Of a stretch of DNA of 64,000 nt, positions 1 through 11,164 are shown one piece after another. The stretch lies in contig JAGYLB010000115.1 in the NCBI GenBank assembly GCA_018401055.1, forward strand, positions 3,453 through 67,452. Reading direction: 5' to 3'. The DNA is from Roseicyclus sp. (GTDB lineage Bacteria > Pseudomonadota > Alphaproteobacteria > Rhodobacterales > Rhodobacteraceae). Position numbers and translations under genes: made by a program. How positions within the stretch are numbered: position 1 is the stretch's first letter; the number at the start of each line of letters is the position of its first letter. The notes below the pieces were generated by a model that had not been told where the DNA came from, did not search any database, and saw only the letters and a list, made by a program, of their open reading frames with translations.

Positions 1-259
1 CGCAGATCTCGAGGGCCAGAAGCACGCCGCGAAAGATCTGCACACCCGGCTGGCTGGTCGCGGCGGCGGCGCGCAGACCACCGGCCTTGCGCGCTGCGAT
101 GGCCATGACGAAGGCGGCAAAGAACCAGTAGCGGATCATCACCACCATCAGCACATTGTATTCGCCAGCAAGGTGACGGCTGATCCCGTCTTGCATGGCA
201 AAGACAAAGGTCGTGGCGACCATCAGCCAGATGCCGAGTTTGGTGTTCTGTACGCTCAC
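1..259 (-). CDS. DMT/EamA-family transporter, N-terminal part
   Basis: Partial gene; its C-terminal part lies beyond the left edge of the window. The reverse strand reads from a GTG start into a protein beginning VSVQNTKLGIWLMVATTF, followed by a hydrophobic helix, the phrase FAMQDGISRHLAGEY and a second helix, then FRGVLLALEI. This is the usual start of a ten-helix drug/metabolite transporter of the EamA type in the inner membrane. The GTG overlaps the TGA of the upstream mnmD-like gene (GTGA), so the two are probably co-transcribed and translationally coupled. The substrate cannot be told. A second, separate EamA-type gene lies at 13085-14082. Confidence 0.8.
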   Translation of the reverse strand, partial: MSVQNTKLGIWLMVATTFVFAMQDGISRHLAGEYNVLMVVMIRYWFFAAFVMAIAARKAGGLRAAAATSQPGVQIFRGVLLALEIC

Positions 260-936
260 GTCATCCGCCCAACCGTCATGTGCCGTTTGCGCCCGTAGCC
301 CGGCACACGGGTGACGGCAAAGCCTGCGTCCGACAGCGTCGCGCGCACATGCCCCGCCGCGGAATAGGTCGCAACGCTGCCCCCCGGCAAGGTATGATCC
401 GCAACCGCTTGCAGCAGCGCGGGTTCCCAAAGCTCGGGGTTCCGCGCGGGCGCGAAGCCGTCAAGAAACCACGCGTCCGCCATGCCGTCCCACGCGGGAA
501 CGGTCTGGCGGGCGTCGCCGATGATGATCCGGGCCGAGAGGGTGGGCGTCTCGATCCGCCCGTCACGGTCGAGCGCCTGCGCGATGGCCTCCGTCAGCGG
601 CGCTGCCTCGGGAAAGGCCGCGAGTGCGGCGCCGGCGTCATGGGATGACAGGGGAAAGGCCTCGAAACTGGTAAAGGTGAGTGGGCCGGGGATGCCCGCC
701 GCCACCCAGGCAAGGGTTGCCGCCACAAGGTTCAGCCCGGTCCCGAAGCCCAGTTCGGCGATGTGAAAGCCGGGGCGGAACCTTGCAGGCAGGTCGTTGC
801 CCGTAAGGAACACATGCCGTGTTTCGGTCAGCCCGTTGTCGAGCGAATAGAACGGATCGTCAAAACGCCGCGACACGGGCACGCGCGGGCCCGCGCCCGT
901 GTCGCGCCAGTCGATCTGATGTCTTGGCTGGTCCAT
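256..936 (-). CDS. mnmD: MnmD-type tRNA 5-aminomethyl-2-thiouridine methyltransferase
   Basis: 226-residue SAM-dependent methyltransferase equivalent to the N-terminal half of E. coli MnmC. It would methylate nm5s2U to mnm5s2U at the wobble base of certain tRNAs. Seen directly: the SAM-binding segment ELGFGTGLNL near residue 60 and the family signature AWFLDGFAPARNPELW near residue 160. The start at 936 (MDQPRHQIDW) was chosen because family members begin close to this DWRD-type segment; the same frame stays open further upstream to about 1485 but that part is antisense to the neighbouring oxidase gene. The partner FAD oxidase half of MnmC is encoded separately and divergently, starting 60 bp away, so the bifunctional enzyme is split here. 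The next gene downstream, a DMT transporter, overlaps by 4 bp. Confidence 0.85.
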   Translation of the reverse strand: MDQPRHQIDWRDTGAGPRVPVSRRFDDPFYSLDNGLTETRHVFLTGNDLPARFRPGFHIAELGFGTGLNLVAATLAWVAAGIPGPLTFTSFEAFPLSSHDAGAALAAFPEAAPLTEAIAQALDRDGRIETPTLSARIIIGDARQTVPAWDGMADAWFLDGFAPARNPELWEPALLQAVADHTLPGGSVATYSAAGHVRATLSDAGFAVTRVPGYGRKRHMTVGRMT

Positions 937-996
937 GCCCTGCGGCTCGTCTAAATCCTGCTCGGCGCGGGCGGACACTGCTGCACGCCAAGGGGA

Positions 997-2036
997 ATGG
1001 CAATGGCCGAGATCAGGGTGTTCGGGGCGGGGATTTTCGGCCTGTCCGTCGCATGGGACTGTGCCCGGCGCGGGGCGCTGGTCGAGGTGGTGGACCCCTA
1101 CGGGATCGGCGCGGGGTCGTCGGGCGGGCTGGTCGGTGCCCTTGCCCCGCATGTGCCGGAAAACTGGAATTCGAAGAAACAGGTGCAGTTCGACGCGCTC
1201 GACATGGCTGAAGAGTTCTGGGCCGAGGTGGCCGAGGTCGGCGGCACCGATCCGGGTTACGGGCGCACGGGGCGGTTGCAACCCATCGCGGACGCCCCCG
1301 CGCTGGAGCTTGCGCGTGCCCGCGCCGTCACGGCGCAGGAGTTGTGGCAAGGCCGCTACCACTGGCAGGTGGTCGAGGCGCAGGCCTTTCCCGGCTTGCT
1401 CGACAGCCCCACGGGCTGGCTGATCCACGATACGCTCACCGCCCGGCTGCACCCCGCCGCGCCTGTGCCGCGCTGGCCGCCGCAATCGGGGCGCGCGGTG
1501 GGCAGATCAGAGCGGAGGCGACGGCAAAGCCCATGATCGAGGTTTGGGCAACGGGTGCCGCCGGTCTGTCCGAGGTCTCGGAGGCGTTGGGCCGGACAGT
1601 CGGGACGGGCGTGAAGGGGCAGGCGGCGCTCTTCCACGCCAACCTACCCGATGCCCCCCAGCTGTTCGCCGAGGCGCTGCATATCGTTCCCCATGCGGAT
1701 GGCACGGTCGCCGTCGGTTCTACATCGGAACGTGACTACACCGACCCGGCCAGCACCGACGCGCAGCTTGATGCGTTGATCGACACAGCGCGCCGCCTTT
1801 GTCCCGCCCTGCGCGATGCGCCTGTGATGGAACGCTGGGCCGGCATCCGACCGCGCGCCCGATCCCGCGCGCCGATGCTCGGGGCGCATCCTGCGCACCC
1901 CGGCGCCTTCATTGCCAATGGCGGCTTCAAGATCGGTTTCGGCATGGCGCCCATGGTGGCGCGTCTGATGGCCGACCTGATCCTTGAGGGGCGCGACACC
2001 ATCCCCGGGGAGTTCCGCCCCGAGGCCAGCCTTTAG
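997..2036 (+). CDS. FAD-dependent oxidoreductase, MnmC C-terminal-domain type (frameshifted)
   Basis: DAO-fold flavoprotein, probably the carboxymethyl-removing oxidase half of MnmC acting on cmnm5U tRNA. The N-terminus shows the dinucleotide-binding motif GAGIFGLSVAWDCARRG followed by the acidic end of strand two (VVDP). Near the C-terminus, GIRPRARSRAPMLG and GGFKIGFGMAP match the second FAD-contacting region of this family. The frame breaks at about 1452, in a CCCC run within the codons for ARLHP. Adding one C restores LHPRRACAALAAAIGARGG and the rest of the enzyme. Start 997 (MAMAEIRV) or 1003 are both possible. The TAG stop overlaps the TAA stop of the convergent FMN reductase gene. The divergent mnmD-like gene supports the tRNA role; another amino-acid oxidase activity is the alternative. 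Confidence 0.75.
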
Positions 2037-2570
2037 ACGGCTGACTTGCGCAACTCCGCCATCAATTCCGTCAAGAGCTTCACCGGCATCTCGTTCACCA
2101 GACGGCCCTGTTCGTCGAATTCGCGGTCGGGGGCCGCGATGAACACCTCGGGTCCCTGCAAGATGCGCGGGCGAAAGGCCATCATCGCATGGCGCAGCGT
2201 CATCTGCGTGCGCTCGCCGCCCGCGCGCCCTGCCGCCGCCGACAAGATCGCCACCGGCTTGTCGCGCCAGACGCTCCCCGGCACGCGGCTGACCCAGTCG
2301 AGCGCGTTCTTCAGCACACCCGACATCGCCTTGTTGTATTCGGGCCCCGCGATCACCACCGCATCGGCGGCCTTGATCCTGATCGGCGAGCCTCTGCACC
2401 TCTGCCGGTATCCCCTGCGCCTCTAGATCGCCATCGTAAAGCGGCAGGCGCAGGTTGCCGTCGATGAACTCCGCCGGGTCGAAGATCCGCGCGGCCTCCA
2501 GCATCAGCTTGCGGTTCCAAGACGCCGCGCGCAGCGATCCGCAGATCCCGAGCAGTCTCAAGCTGGACAT
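2033..2570 (-). CDS. NADPH-dependent FMN reductase family protein (frameshifted)
   Basis: Flavodoxin-like quinone/FMN reductase of about 178 residues. The N-terminus reads LLGICGSLRAASWNRKL, the phosphate-binding loop of the family, and the C-terminal part has GPEYNKAMSGVLKNALDWVSR, the FMN-contacting PEYN motif. The two parts lie in different frames, with the break at about 2375-2395 between EVQRLAD and AVVIAGPEYN. One indel joins them into a full-length protein. Cytosolic reduction of FMN, quinones or chromate is known for the family; the physiological substrate here is not evident. The gene is convergent with the FAD oxidoreductase (stop codons overlap) and divergent from the thiamine-diphosphate enzyme 54 bp away. 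Confidence 0.75.
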
Positions 2571-2624
2571 TCCCTGTTCCCTTCGGTCAAACCATGCCCG
2601 AGCGACCTATAGCGGGAGAGCGGC

Positions 2625-4391
2625 ATGTCCAAGCGTCACGGGGGAAAAATCCTCGCCGATCAACTGGCGATCAACGGGGTGCGCCGCGTGTTCTCGGTGC
2701 CGGGGGAAAGCTTTCTTGCCGCGCTTGACGGGCTGTATGACCACGACATCGAAAACATCGTCTGCCGTCAGGAAGGCGGGGCGGCGATGATGGCCGAGGC
2801 GACGGCCAAGCTGACCGGCAAGCCCGGTGTGCTCTTCGTCACGCGCGGTCCGGGGGCCACCAATGCCGCCTCGGGCCTGCACGTGGCGATGCAGGACAGC
2901 ACGCCCATGGTGGTCTTCGTGGGGCAGGTGGCGCTGCGCGACCGTGACCGCGGCGCCTTTCAGGAGGTGGATTATCGCCGCTTCTTTTCACCGTTGGTCA
3001 AATGGGCCGCCGAGGTGGAGACGACCGCGCGCCTGCCCGAATATATCGCCCGCGCCTTTCATGTCGCGCAGTCGGGCCGCCCCGGACCCGTCGTGCTGGC
3101 GCTCCCCGAAGATATCTTGTCGGCCGAGGCCGATGTGCTCGATCTTGGGCCAGCGCAGGTGCCCCATCAGCCGGTCGACCCCGCCACGGCGCGCGGCCTG
3201 CTTGACCGCTTGCTCGCCCATGACCGCCCGATGATCGTGGCGGGCGGCCCGGGCTGGAGCCATGAGGCGCAGGCCGATCTGCAGGCGCTGGCCGAGGCCA
3301 CCGGCCTGCCCGTCGCCGTCACCTTCCGGCGGCAGGATTATTTCGACAACGCCCATCCCAATTACATCGGCGATCTGGGTGTGGGGATGAACCCCAAGCT
3401 TGGCCAACGCCTGCGCGACGCCGATGCGCTGCTGATCCTCGGCGCGCGGATGGGCGAGACGGCGACCAACGGCTACACGCTGATGGACCCGGGCGCGCCG
3501 GGCAAGACGATCCTGCATGTCCACCCCGACCCCGACGAGATCGGCACCGTCTACCAGCCGACCGCCAGCCTCGCTGCCCCCGCCCCGGCGGTCCTTGCGG
3601 CGCTGCGTGGTGCGAACGGGCGGATCAAGGATGCCAGTTGGACGCCAAAGGGCCGCGCCGATTACGAGGCGTGGCAGGTGCCGCAAGAAACCCCCGGCGC
3701 GGTCAAGATGGAACAGGTCGTGCGCCTGATTTCCGACCGCTACGATGGCCGGGCGCTCTATACCAATGGCGCGGGCAATTACGCCGCTTTCGTCCACCGC
3801 TACGCCCGCTATCGGGGCTACAAGACCCAAGTTGCGCCCACCTCCGGCTCCATGGGTTACGGTCTGCCCGCTGCTATCGCCGCGAAACTGGAACATCCCG
3901 ACCGCCCGGTGATCTGCTTCGCGGGCGACGGCTGTCTGCAGATGACGCTTCAGGAACTCTCCACCGCGCGCCAATTCGGTGCCGACATCATCGTGATCAT
4001 CGCCAACAACGGGCGCTACGGCACGATCCGCATGCATCAGGAAAACCACTACCCCGGCCGGGTCTCGGGGACAGAGCTGTTCAACCCCGACTATGTCCAG
4101 CTCGCGCAATCCTATGGCGGCACCGGCCATCTGGTCACCGAGATGGCCCATCTCGGCCCCGCGCTCGATGCCGCCGACACAGGTGGGCTTCACCTGATCG
4201 AATTGCGCCTCGACCCCATGATGCTCAGCACGACCCGTAACCTGCCTACTCTGATCTTCTCTGTTTTCCAAATATCCCGGGGGAGACGCGCCAAGCGGCG
4301 CGGCGGGGCAGAGCCCCCATCTTGCGAAAGGGAATGCGCCGCATACGCACTGCCAGATCACGCCCTTGCGCCGATGCGCGCGCGCCAGTAG
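2625..4391 (+). CDS. Thiamine-diphosphate-dependent enzyme, acetolactate synthase-like
   Basis: Three-domain ThDP enzyme of the IlvB/benzoylformate decarboxylase superfamily. Seen: the N-terminal pyrimidine-binding domain with the activating glutamate in CRQEGGAAMMAEA (around residue 50), a central domain (about 190-320), and the C-terminal pyrophosphate/Mg2+ motif GDGCLQMTLQELSTARQFG followed by IIANN. The reaction, decarboxylation or carboligation of a 2-oxo acid, cannot be fixed; it is not clearly the biosynthetic IlvB, because no ilvH small-subunit gene follows. The open frame runs about 45 residues beyond the family's usual end into a dispersed repeat (4256-4319). The genuine stop is probably the TAA at 4238-4240 or the TGA at 4252-4254, reached by one indel; family members usually end near the ELRLDPMML segment. 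Confidence 0.8.
   Translation: MSKRHGGKILADQLAINGVRRVFSVPGESFLAALDGLYDHDIENIVCRQEGGAAMMAEATAKLTGKPGVLFVTRGPGATNAASGLHVAMQDSTPMVVFVGQVALRDRDRGAFQEVDYRRFFSPLVKWAAEVETTARLPEYIARAFHVAQSGRPGPVVLALPEDILSAEADVLDLGPAQVPHQPVDPATARGLLDRLLAHDRPMIVAGGPGWSHEAQADLQALAEATGLPVAVTFRRQDYFDNAHPNYIGDLGVGMNPKLGQRLRDADALLILGARMGETATNGYTLMDPGAPGKTILHVHPDPDEIGTVYQPTASLAAPAPAVLAALRGANGRIKDASWTPKGRADYEAWQVPQETPGAVKMEQVVRLISDRYDGRALYTNGAGNYAAFVHRYARYRGYKTQVAPTSGSMGYGLPAAIAAKLEHPDRPVICFAGDGCLQMTLQELSTARQFGADIIVIIANNGRYGTIRMHQENHYPGRVSGTELFNPDYVQLAQSYGGTGHLVTEMAHLGPALDAADTGGLHLIELRLDPMMLSTTRNLPTLIFSVFQISRGRRAKRRGGAEPPSCERECAAYALPDHALAPMRARQ
4256..4319 (+). repeat. Dispersed gene-tail repeat, copy 1
   Basis: Copy 1 of a four-copy family (others at 33978-34058, 38370-38428 and 43879-43967). 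It begins CTTCTCTGTTTTCC, continues AAATATCCCGGGGGAG, then a short inverted repeat GCGCC-AAGC-GGCGC, and ends with the hairpin GGGGC-AGA-GCCCC at 4305-4317. It lies immediately behind the ThDP enzyme gene, in the same orientation. It lacks the U-run of a classical intrinsic terminator. Confidence 0.8.
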
Positions 4392-4540
4392 ATCAAGGCA
4401 CATGATCGGGTTTTTCGACATATCAGATCGCGCGCGCCTGCCTTGGCGCTTTTGGCGCGCGCCGGTCTCGGCTCGGCGGGCTATGATCCGCCGCTCTTCC
4501 GTCCACCCCTGACATTCCCGCGACCGAGGATAGAAATCCG

Positions 4541-5944
<1,404 letters not shown>

Positions 5945-6214
5945 CGCGGATTGGGCCGGGGTGCGGATCGGGTTTCGCGCGCCGCCCCGGCCTCGGGTCC
6001 CATGTCTGTGCGCCCGGATACGGAAACCCGCCATTGACCTCTGGCGACTGTTTCCCAACGCGCCACAGATCCCTTTTTCTGCAGGGTTTTCGTTGTCCCT
6101 AGCGCACAAATGCGCCGCAAACTCGCCAAAAAAATTGGCTGACACTTTTGGATTCGTGGTCAGCGAAAGTTGGTCATCTTTTGACACAACGTGCCAAACA
6201 ATTGGAGCGAATTG

Positions 6215-6975
6215 ATGTTTCAGAAATCCCTGCTGGCGGCTGCGATGCTCGTCGGCATTTCCTTCTCGGCCCAGGCCACCACGGTCTCGCCGACCGGCGG
6301 CGCCCTTCCTGTAGGCGTTTCGGTGATCGGGGGCGTCGTGTTCGACGGCGTCGGCCTGAACAGCAACCGTCTTGTGACCCAGACAGCGGCGAGCAGCCTG
6401 TTCGATGGAGGTACCCGCTCTTCCATCACGATCGGGTCTCAGCTCGGATTTTCGCCGGCGCTGTTGAGCCAGCTTGGTGGCGGCTTCTCCAGCGTGTCGA
6501 TCCGGATCACCCTGTTCGACGGTGACAACCAGACCGGTAACTTCGATGAAGACGACAACCTTCGGACCGTGAACAATCTGAACTTCGGAAATTTCTCCGA
6601 CGTCGCGACCACCCGGACAAACAGCACGGGTGGGTTCTTGAGCAGCGGGCTCGGTTTCGGCAACCAAACACTGGACACGGGCTTTTTCACGGTGACGGAC
6701 GCGGGCATCCTGGAGTCGCTGTTCACCTCGCTCAGCTCGACGGGTACAGCGGTCTATGGCCTGACCAAGCTCGACAACGACTTCCAGAACTATGACTTCA
6801 CGCAGGGCCTCGACGGTACGCTGATCAACATCGGCACCCCCCCTGTCGTGACGCCGCCGACGAACCCGACGAACCCGACGAACCCGATTCCGCTTCCGGC
6901 CGCTGGCTGGATGCTGATTGCAGGCATTGGCGGTCTTGCCGCAATGCGTCGCCGCAAGGCTCGCGCCGCGCCTGA
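6215..6975 (+). CDS. VPLPA-CTERM sorted exported protein
   Basis: Exported protein of about 253 residues. It has an N-terminal signal peptide (MFQKSLLAAAMLVGISFSAQA) and a Ser/Thr/Asn/Gly-rich middle. A low-complexity linker PTNPTNPTNP precedes the C-terminal sorting signal IPLPAAGWMLIAGIGG followed by RRRK. That tripartite tail (motif, helix, basic cluster) is the VPLPA-CTERM type recognised by exosortase-class enzymes. No exosortase is in the window. The start at 6215 was chosen because it begins the signal peptide. The raw frame runs on to 7135 through a strong terminator. Removing one base near 6968 gives RRRKARAA followed by TGA at 6973-6975, the normal length after the basic cluster, so I take that as the true end. 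Function unknown; likely surface or exopolysaccharide-linked. Confidence 0.75.
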
Positions 6976-6995
6976 TCGGTTCCGGACCATGATGG

Positions 6996-7023
6996 AAAGG
7001 CCCCGCTTTGGCGGGGCCTTTTT
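6996..7023 (+). terminator. Rho-independent terminator
   Basis: Stem AAGGCCCCGC, loop TTT, stem GCGGGGCCTT, followed by a T run. It sits about 20 bp behind the proposed stop of the VPLPA-CTERM gene and just before the end of the convergent MFS gene, so it can serve both strands. Confidence 0.85.
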
Positions 7024-7050
7024 GTTGCGGGCGCGGACCGAGGGCGCAGA

Positions 7051-8261
7051 TCAGGGCGCGCGGGCCAGCCGCCGCATCACCCCGACCATCGCCAGCGAAA
7101 GGCCGAGGCACCACAGCGCCATCACGCCCGCCTGATCCGGCACGGGGATGCCCATATCGATGATCACCCCCGCAACCCCCGGACCCAGCGCCGTGGAGAC
7201 GACGATCACCGCACTGGCCACCGCGCGCACCGATCCGATGTGATCGGTGCCGTAGACCGCGGGCAACAGCGTGCCCCAGAGTGTGTTCGACATGCCTTGT
7301 GTCAGCCCGACCATCCCGATCGCCGCGATCCAGACCAGCGGGCTCTCGGCCACGCCGATCAGGAATATCCCCAGCGCGAGCGGCACCACGACGAAGGGCA
7401 AGAGCCGCGTGGGCCCGATCCGGTCACAGAGCCAGCCTGCCGCGAAACTGGCCGCGACCTCCGACAATGCCCAAGCTGCATAGGCGGGCGCCATGGCGGT
7501 CAGTGTCCAGCCCTTGATCTCGGAGATATGGACCTGGTGGAAGAAAACCACGGTACCGATATAGCCCGGCGTCAGCATCAGCGGCACCAGCGCCCAGAAG
7601 AGCCAGTGTCGCGTTGCCTCCCGCCTGCGCCAATGCCGACCGCCAAGGCCCGGCGCGCCGTTTGTCGACCCGGTGCTGCCTTTTGGCGCGCGGTCCTGCG
7701 CCAGAAGCCACATGAGCAGGGGCAGGATGACAAAGAGCAGAAGGCCCGCGACCACCCCCAGCTCGCCTGCCAGCCGATCCACCCCATCAAAAGCACCGCA
7801 GGCAGGGGCAACAGCACTTGCCCGCTGGTGTAGCCAAGGTTGGCGATGGCGATGGCGCGACCGCGCGTGGCCACGAACCAGCGCGCCATGGCGGTCATCT
7901 GGATATGGCTGAACATGCCCTGACCACAAAATCGCAGCAGGAACACCGCGATACCCAGCGTCCAGACCGACCAGCCGAGCGCCATCAGCGCAGCGGCGCC
8001 TGCGAAGATCACCGCCACCATCGGGGCCAGCCGCGACAGCGGCACCGTATCGGCCAGCGAGCCGCGCCCGAACAGCAGCGCCGCCGAGGCCAGCGTGGCG
8101 GCCGTGTAGAGCAGGCCCCATTGCCCGTCGCTGAGCCCGTAATCGGCCCGGATCTCGCCCGCGAAAAGCGAGATGAACCATGTCTGGCCAAGGCAGGACC
8201 CGAAGGCGAGCAGCAGGCCTGTGGCCAGCCAGCGGCGATTTTCGGTGATGAAGCGCCACAT
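7051..8261 (-). CDS. MFS transporter (frameshifted)
   Basis: Twelve-helix major facilitator, about 400 residues, inner membrane. The N-terminal half starts MWRFITENRRWLATG and includes ADYGLSDGQWGLLYTAATLA and the loop GRGSLADTVPLSRL (a motif A-like segment). The C-terminal half has the matching half-way motif AGWLCDRIGPTRLL and ends MRRLARAP. The halves lie in different frames, with the break at about 7760-7770 near WQASWG; one indel joins them. ATG at 8261 or 8282 are both possible. Substrate unknown. The gene is inserted on the opposite strand between leuC and leuD and ends against the VPLPA terminator. Confidence 0.8.
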
Positions 8262-8401
8262 CGGAAAGCCTTCCCGCGACACGGTTTTTCCGGTGATAAG
8301 CCGCGCCTGCGGGAATGGCCAGAGAGGGCATGGCGGTCGCCATCTTGCCGCCCGCCGCCCGAGCGGCTAAAGCGGGAACTGCCCGCCAGAGGAGAGGAAA
8401 C

Positions 8402-9006
8402 ATGGAAAAATTCACCAAGCTCAGCGCTGTCGCAGCACCCATGCCGCTGGTCAACATCGACACGGACATGATCATCCCCAAGCAGTTCCTCAAGACGATC
8501 CAGCGGTCGGGCCTTGGCAAGAACCTGTTCGATGAAATGCGCTACACCCCGATGGCGCAGAGATCCCCGATTTCGTGCTGAACAAGCCGCAATACCGGGG
8601 CGCGCAGATCATCGTTGCGGGCGACAATTTCGGCTGCGGGTCGTCGCGCGAACATGCGCCCTGGGCGCTTCTTGATTTCGGCATCCGCTGCGTGATCTCG
8701 ACGAGTTTCGCCGATATTTTCTACAACAACTGCTTCAAGAACGGCATCTTGCCCATCGTCTTGCCGCAAGAAGATGTCGACAAGCTGATGGATGACGCGC
8801 AGCGCGGCGCCAATGCCGTGGTGAGTGTCGATCTGGAAACCCAGACCATCACCGGTCCCGATGGCGGCACGATCAGTTTCGAGGTCGATGCCTTCCGCAA
8901 GCATTGCCTGATGAACGGGCTGGACGACATCGGCCTTACGCTGGAGAAATCGGCGGCCATTGACGCCTTCGAGGCGCAGGCCGCGCAAAGCCGTCCCTGG
9001 GTCTGA
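8402..9006 (+). CDS. leuD: 3-isopropylmalate dehydratase small subunit LeuD (frameshifted)
   Basis: Swivelling-domain partner of LeuC, about 201 residues. The first part reads [20 protein letters not shown], then [20 protein letters not shown]. The second part reads [20 protein letters not shown], then [19 protein letters not shown], the family hallmark. The frame is broken at 8547-8550, a CCCC run. One extra C gives [17 protein letters not shown] and a normal LeuD. The start at 8402 has a good ribosome-binding site (GGAGAGGAAAC). The break is almost certainly a sequence error, because leuC and leuB sit beside it and the rest of the gene is perfectly conserved. Confidence 0.95.
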
Positions 9007-9184
9007 AGGGCCCGAAGGCCGGGCGCATGCGCGGCCGGTGATGCAAACTGGCGACACCCGCCCCGGGAATGGGGCGGAAATGTGTCAAAAGATCGTCGAG
9101 ATTATTGCGACTTCATCCAGCTTTGGGCACCTTCCTGCCCTAAGAATGCTTTGTCTGCGTGCGTTTATATCGGACGAGGCGATA

Positions 9185-10060
9185 ATGACGGGGATCAGCC
9201 CTGTCTGGATTGAGGTAGTGGCAGTGCTGTCAAAGCTCATTGGTGCTTTGCTGCGGGCAACCCTTGTGGTGGTGGTTGTGGCGACGCCGTCGCTGCTTAT
9301 CCCCGGCACCACCGAGGAAAGCGCGCAGATGGTGACGCTGATCGCGTTGGCGCTTGGCGTGTTCACGGCGATCGAATACGGCGCGACCTTTCCGGCCCTG
9401 ATCGAGTTCCGGGACGCACCGCCGTTCAACCGCGTGCGCATCCTGTCGTTGCTGATCATGCTGGTGGTTCTGAGCCTTGTGGCGGGCGGCGGGGCGCCGA
9501 CCAGCCTGATCCTTGTGCTGAACGCATTGGGACTGTTGATCGGACATGCGCTGGAATTCCCCTGGAGCCCGATGTCGGTGGTGCTGGGGCATTTGCCTGT
9601 CGACGCGCCGCCGGTGTCGGAAATCCAGGTCAAGGTGATGGCCGGGCTTGCGATCTTCACTACGCTGGGCGCGCTTGTCACCTTCTCCCTGTTCTTGCGT
9701 TTGCAGCACTGGCCAAGCCGGACGCAGCCCTTCAACGTCTGGGTGAACCTGCCCACCTTCGATCCGACCACGGGCGGCGATGTCGTCACGCGGCTGATCC
9801 GGGATGCCCGCGTTAACGTTATCTTAGGTCTTACGACCACATTCATCCTTCCGGTGGTCGGGTTGAAGATCGCAGATCATTTCGATCTGCAACTGCTCAA
9901 CTCGCCGCAGGCGATGGTCTGGGGAATCGCGCTTTGGATGTTCTTGCCGTTGAGCATGTTCATGCGCGGTCTGGCCATGGCGCGGATCGCCGACATGATC
10001 CGCGAACGCCGGGCGCGGCTGGTCGCCTCGGTTTCGGCCGACACGCCGCTGCGCGCCTGA
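9185..10060 (+). CDS. Conserved multi-pass membrane protein of unknown function
   Basis: 291 residues, start 9185 (MTGISPVWIEVVAVLSKLIG). About seven hydrophobic segments are visible, for example ALLRATLVVVVVATPSLLIP, VTLIALALGVFTAIEYG, ILSLLIMLVVLSLVAGGGAP, LILVLNALGLLIGHALEFPW and the C-terminal MVWGIALWMFLPLSMFM, followed by a basic tail RIADMIRERRARL. I do not recognise a named family. The frame also allows an earlier start at 9149 (MLCLRAF). It lies between leuD and the endonuclease/phosphatase-fold gene, on the same strand with no gap, so it may be co-transcribed with them. The 178 bp between leuD and this gene holds no other gene that I can support. Confidence 0.7.
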   Translation: MTGISPVWIEVVAVLSKLIGALLRATLVVVVVATPSLLIPGTTEESAQMVTLIALALGVFTAIEYGATFPALIEFRDAPPFNRVRILSLLIMLVVLSLVAGGGAPTSLILVLNALGLLIGHALEFPWSPMSVVLGHLPVDAPPVSEIQVKVMAGLAIFTTLGALVTFSLFLRLQHWPSRTQPFNVWVNLPTFDPTTGGDVVTRLIRDARVNVILGLTTTFILPVVGLKIADHFDLQLLNSPQAMVWGIALWMFLPLSMFMRGLAMARIADMIRERRARLVASVSADTPLRA

Positions 10061-11092
10061 TCCTTGTTGTCGGGCTGGGCCTTCTGGCTCTGCCCGCTGT
10101 GGCCGAGACGCTCAGGATCGCCACCTTCCACACCCAATTGTCGCGCGCGGGCCCGGGTCTTTTGCTGCGCGATATCTTGCGGGGGGAGGATGCGCAGGTG
10201 GCGGCCACGGTGGCCGTGATCGCTGTGGCGGATGCCGATGTGATCGTCTTGCAGGATCTGGATTTCGACGCGGGCGGCGCGGCGCTGACGGCGCTGGCCG
10301 ACCTTCTGGCACAAGAAGGCGTGGATTACCCGCACCGGCTCGCGCTGAGGCCCAATACGGGAATGCCCACGGGCGTCGATATCGACGGCGACGGGCGCAG
10401 TTGGCGGGCGCGCGACGCGCAGGGCTATGGGCGGTTCAACGGGCAGGGCGGCATGGCTGTCCTGTCGCGCATCCCGCTGGGGGCGGTGCGGGATTTCTCG
10501 GGGTTTTTGTGGGCCGACCTGCCGGGCAGCGCCGCGCCGTCAGTCCTGCCCGATGCGGCCTTGGAGGTGCTGCGGCTGTCTACGGTCGCGGCTTGGGATG
10601 TGGCGCTGGAGGTGCCGGGTGGGCCGTTGCACCTGCTGGCCCTGCATGCCGGACCTCCAGTTTTTGACGGGCCAGAGGATCGCAATGGCTGGCGCAATGC
10701 CGATGAATTGCGATTCTGGGCGCTGTATCTGGACGGCTGGACGCCTGAGGGTGCGCCCTTTGCCGCCGAGCGTTTCGCGGTGATCGGCACGTTCAACGTC
10801 GATCCCGAGGGTGGCGAGGGGCGGCCGAGGGCTGCGCGCACTTCTGGATCATCCGCGCCTGCAAGACGTGGTGCCGCGCAGGCCCGGGGGGGGGACGCAG
10901 ACCGCGGATTGGCCCGAGCCTGTTCCGGGCGATCTGCGGGTCGATTACATCCTGCCCGCTGCCGGGATGAGGGTTGTGGGCGCGGGTGTCTTGTGGCCCG
11001 AGGGGGAGGAGGGGGGGCTGCCGGCCTCGGTCGCCGCTCTGGCATCCGACCACCGGCTGGTCTGGGTCGATCTGGCGATGGGCGCGGAATGA
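10057..11092 (+). CDS. Secreted endonuclease/exonuclease/phosphatase-fold protein (frameshifted)
   Basis: EEP-superfamily hydrolase of about 345 residues, probably periplasmic: a hydrophobic leader LILVVGLGLLALPAVAETLR precedes LRIATFHTQLSRAGPG. Family positions seen: DADVIVLQDLDFD, the segment NGQGGMAVLSRIP, IGTFNVDPEGG, and the terminal catalytic SDHRLVWVDL. The usual WNIENL and QEV segments are degenerate. The frame breaks at about 10820-10830, just after NVDPEGGEG; the rest continues as LRALLDHPRLQDVVPRRPGG and DYILPAAGM. The start is unresolved: no ATG or GTG fits the leader, and a CTG at 10057 overlapping the TGA of the preceding gene is the nearest candidate. Substrate unknown. Confidence 0.7.
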
Positions 11093-11164
11093 GCGGGCTT
11101 GCTTGACGCCCCGTCACGCCTTGGCTAGGCCGTTGCGACCAATCCAGCCAAGGGACACGACACC

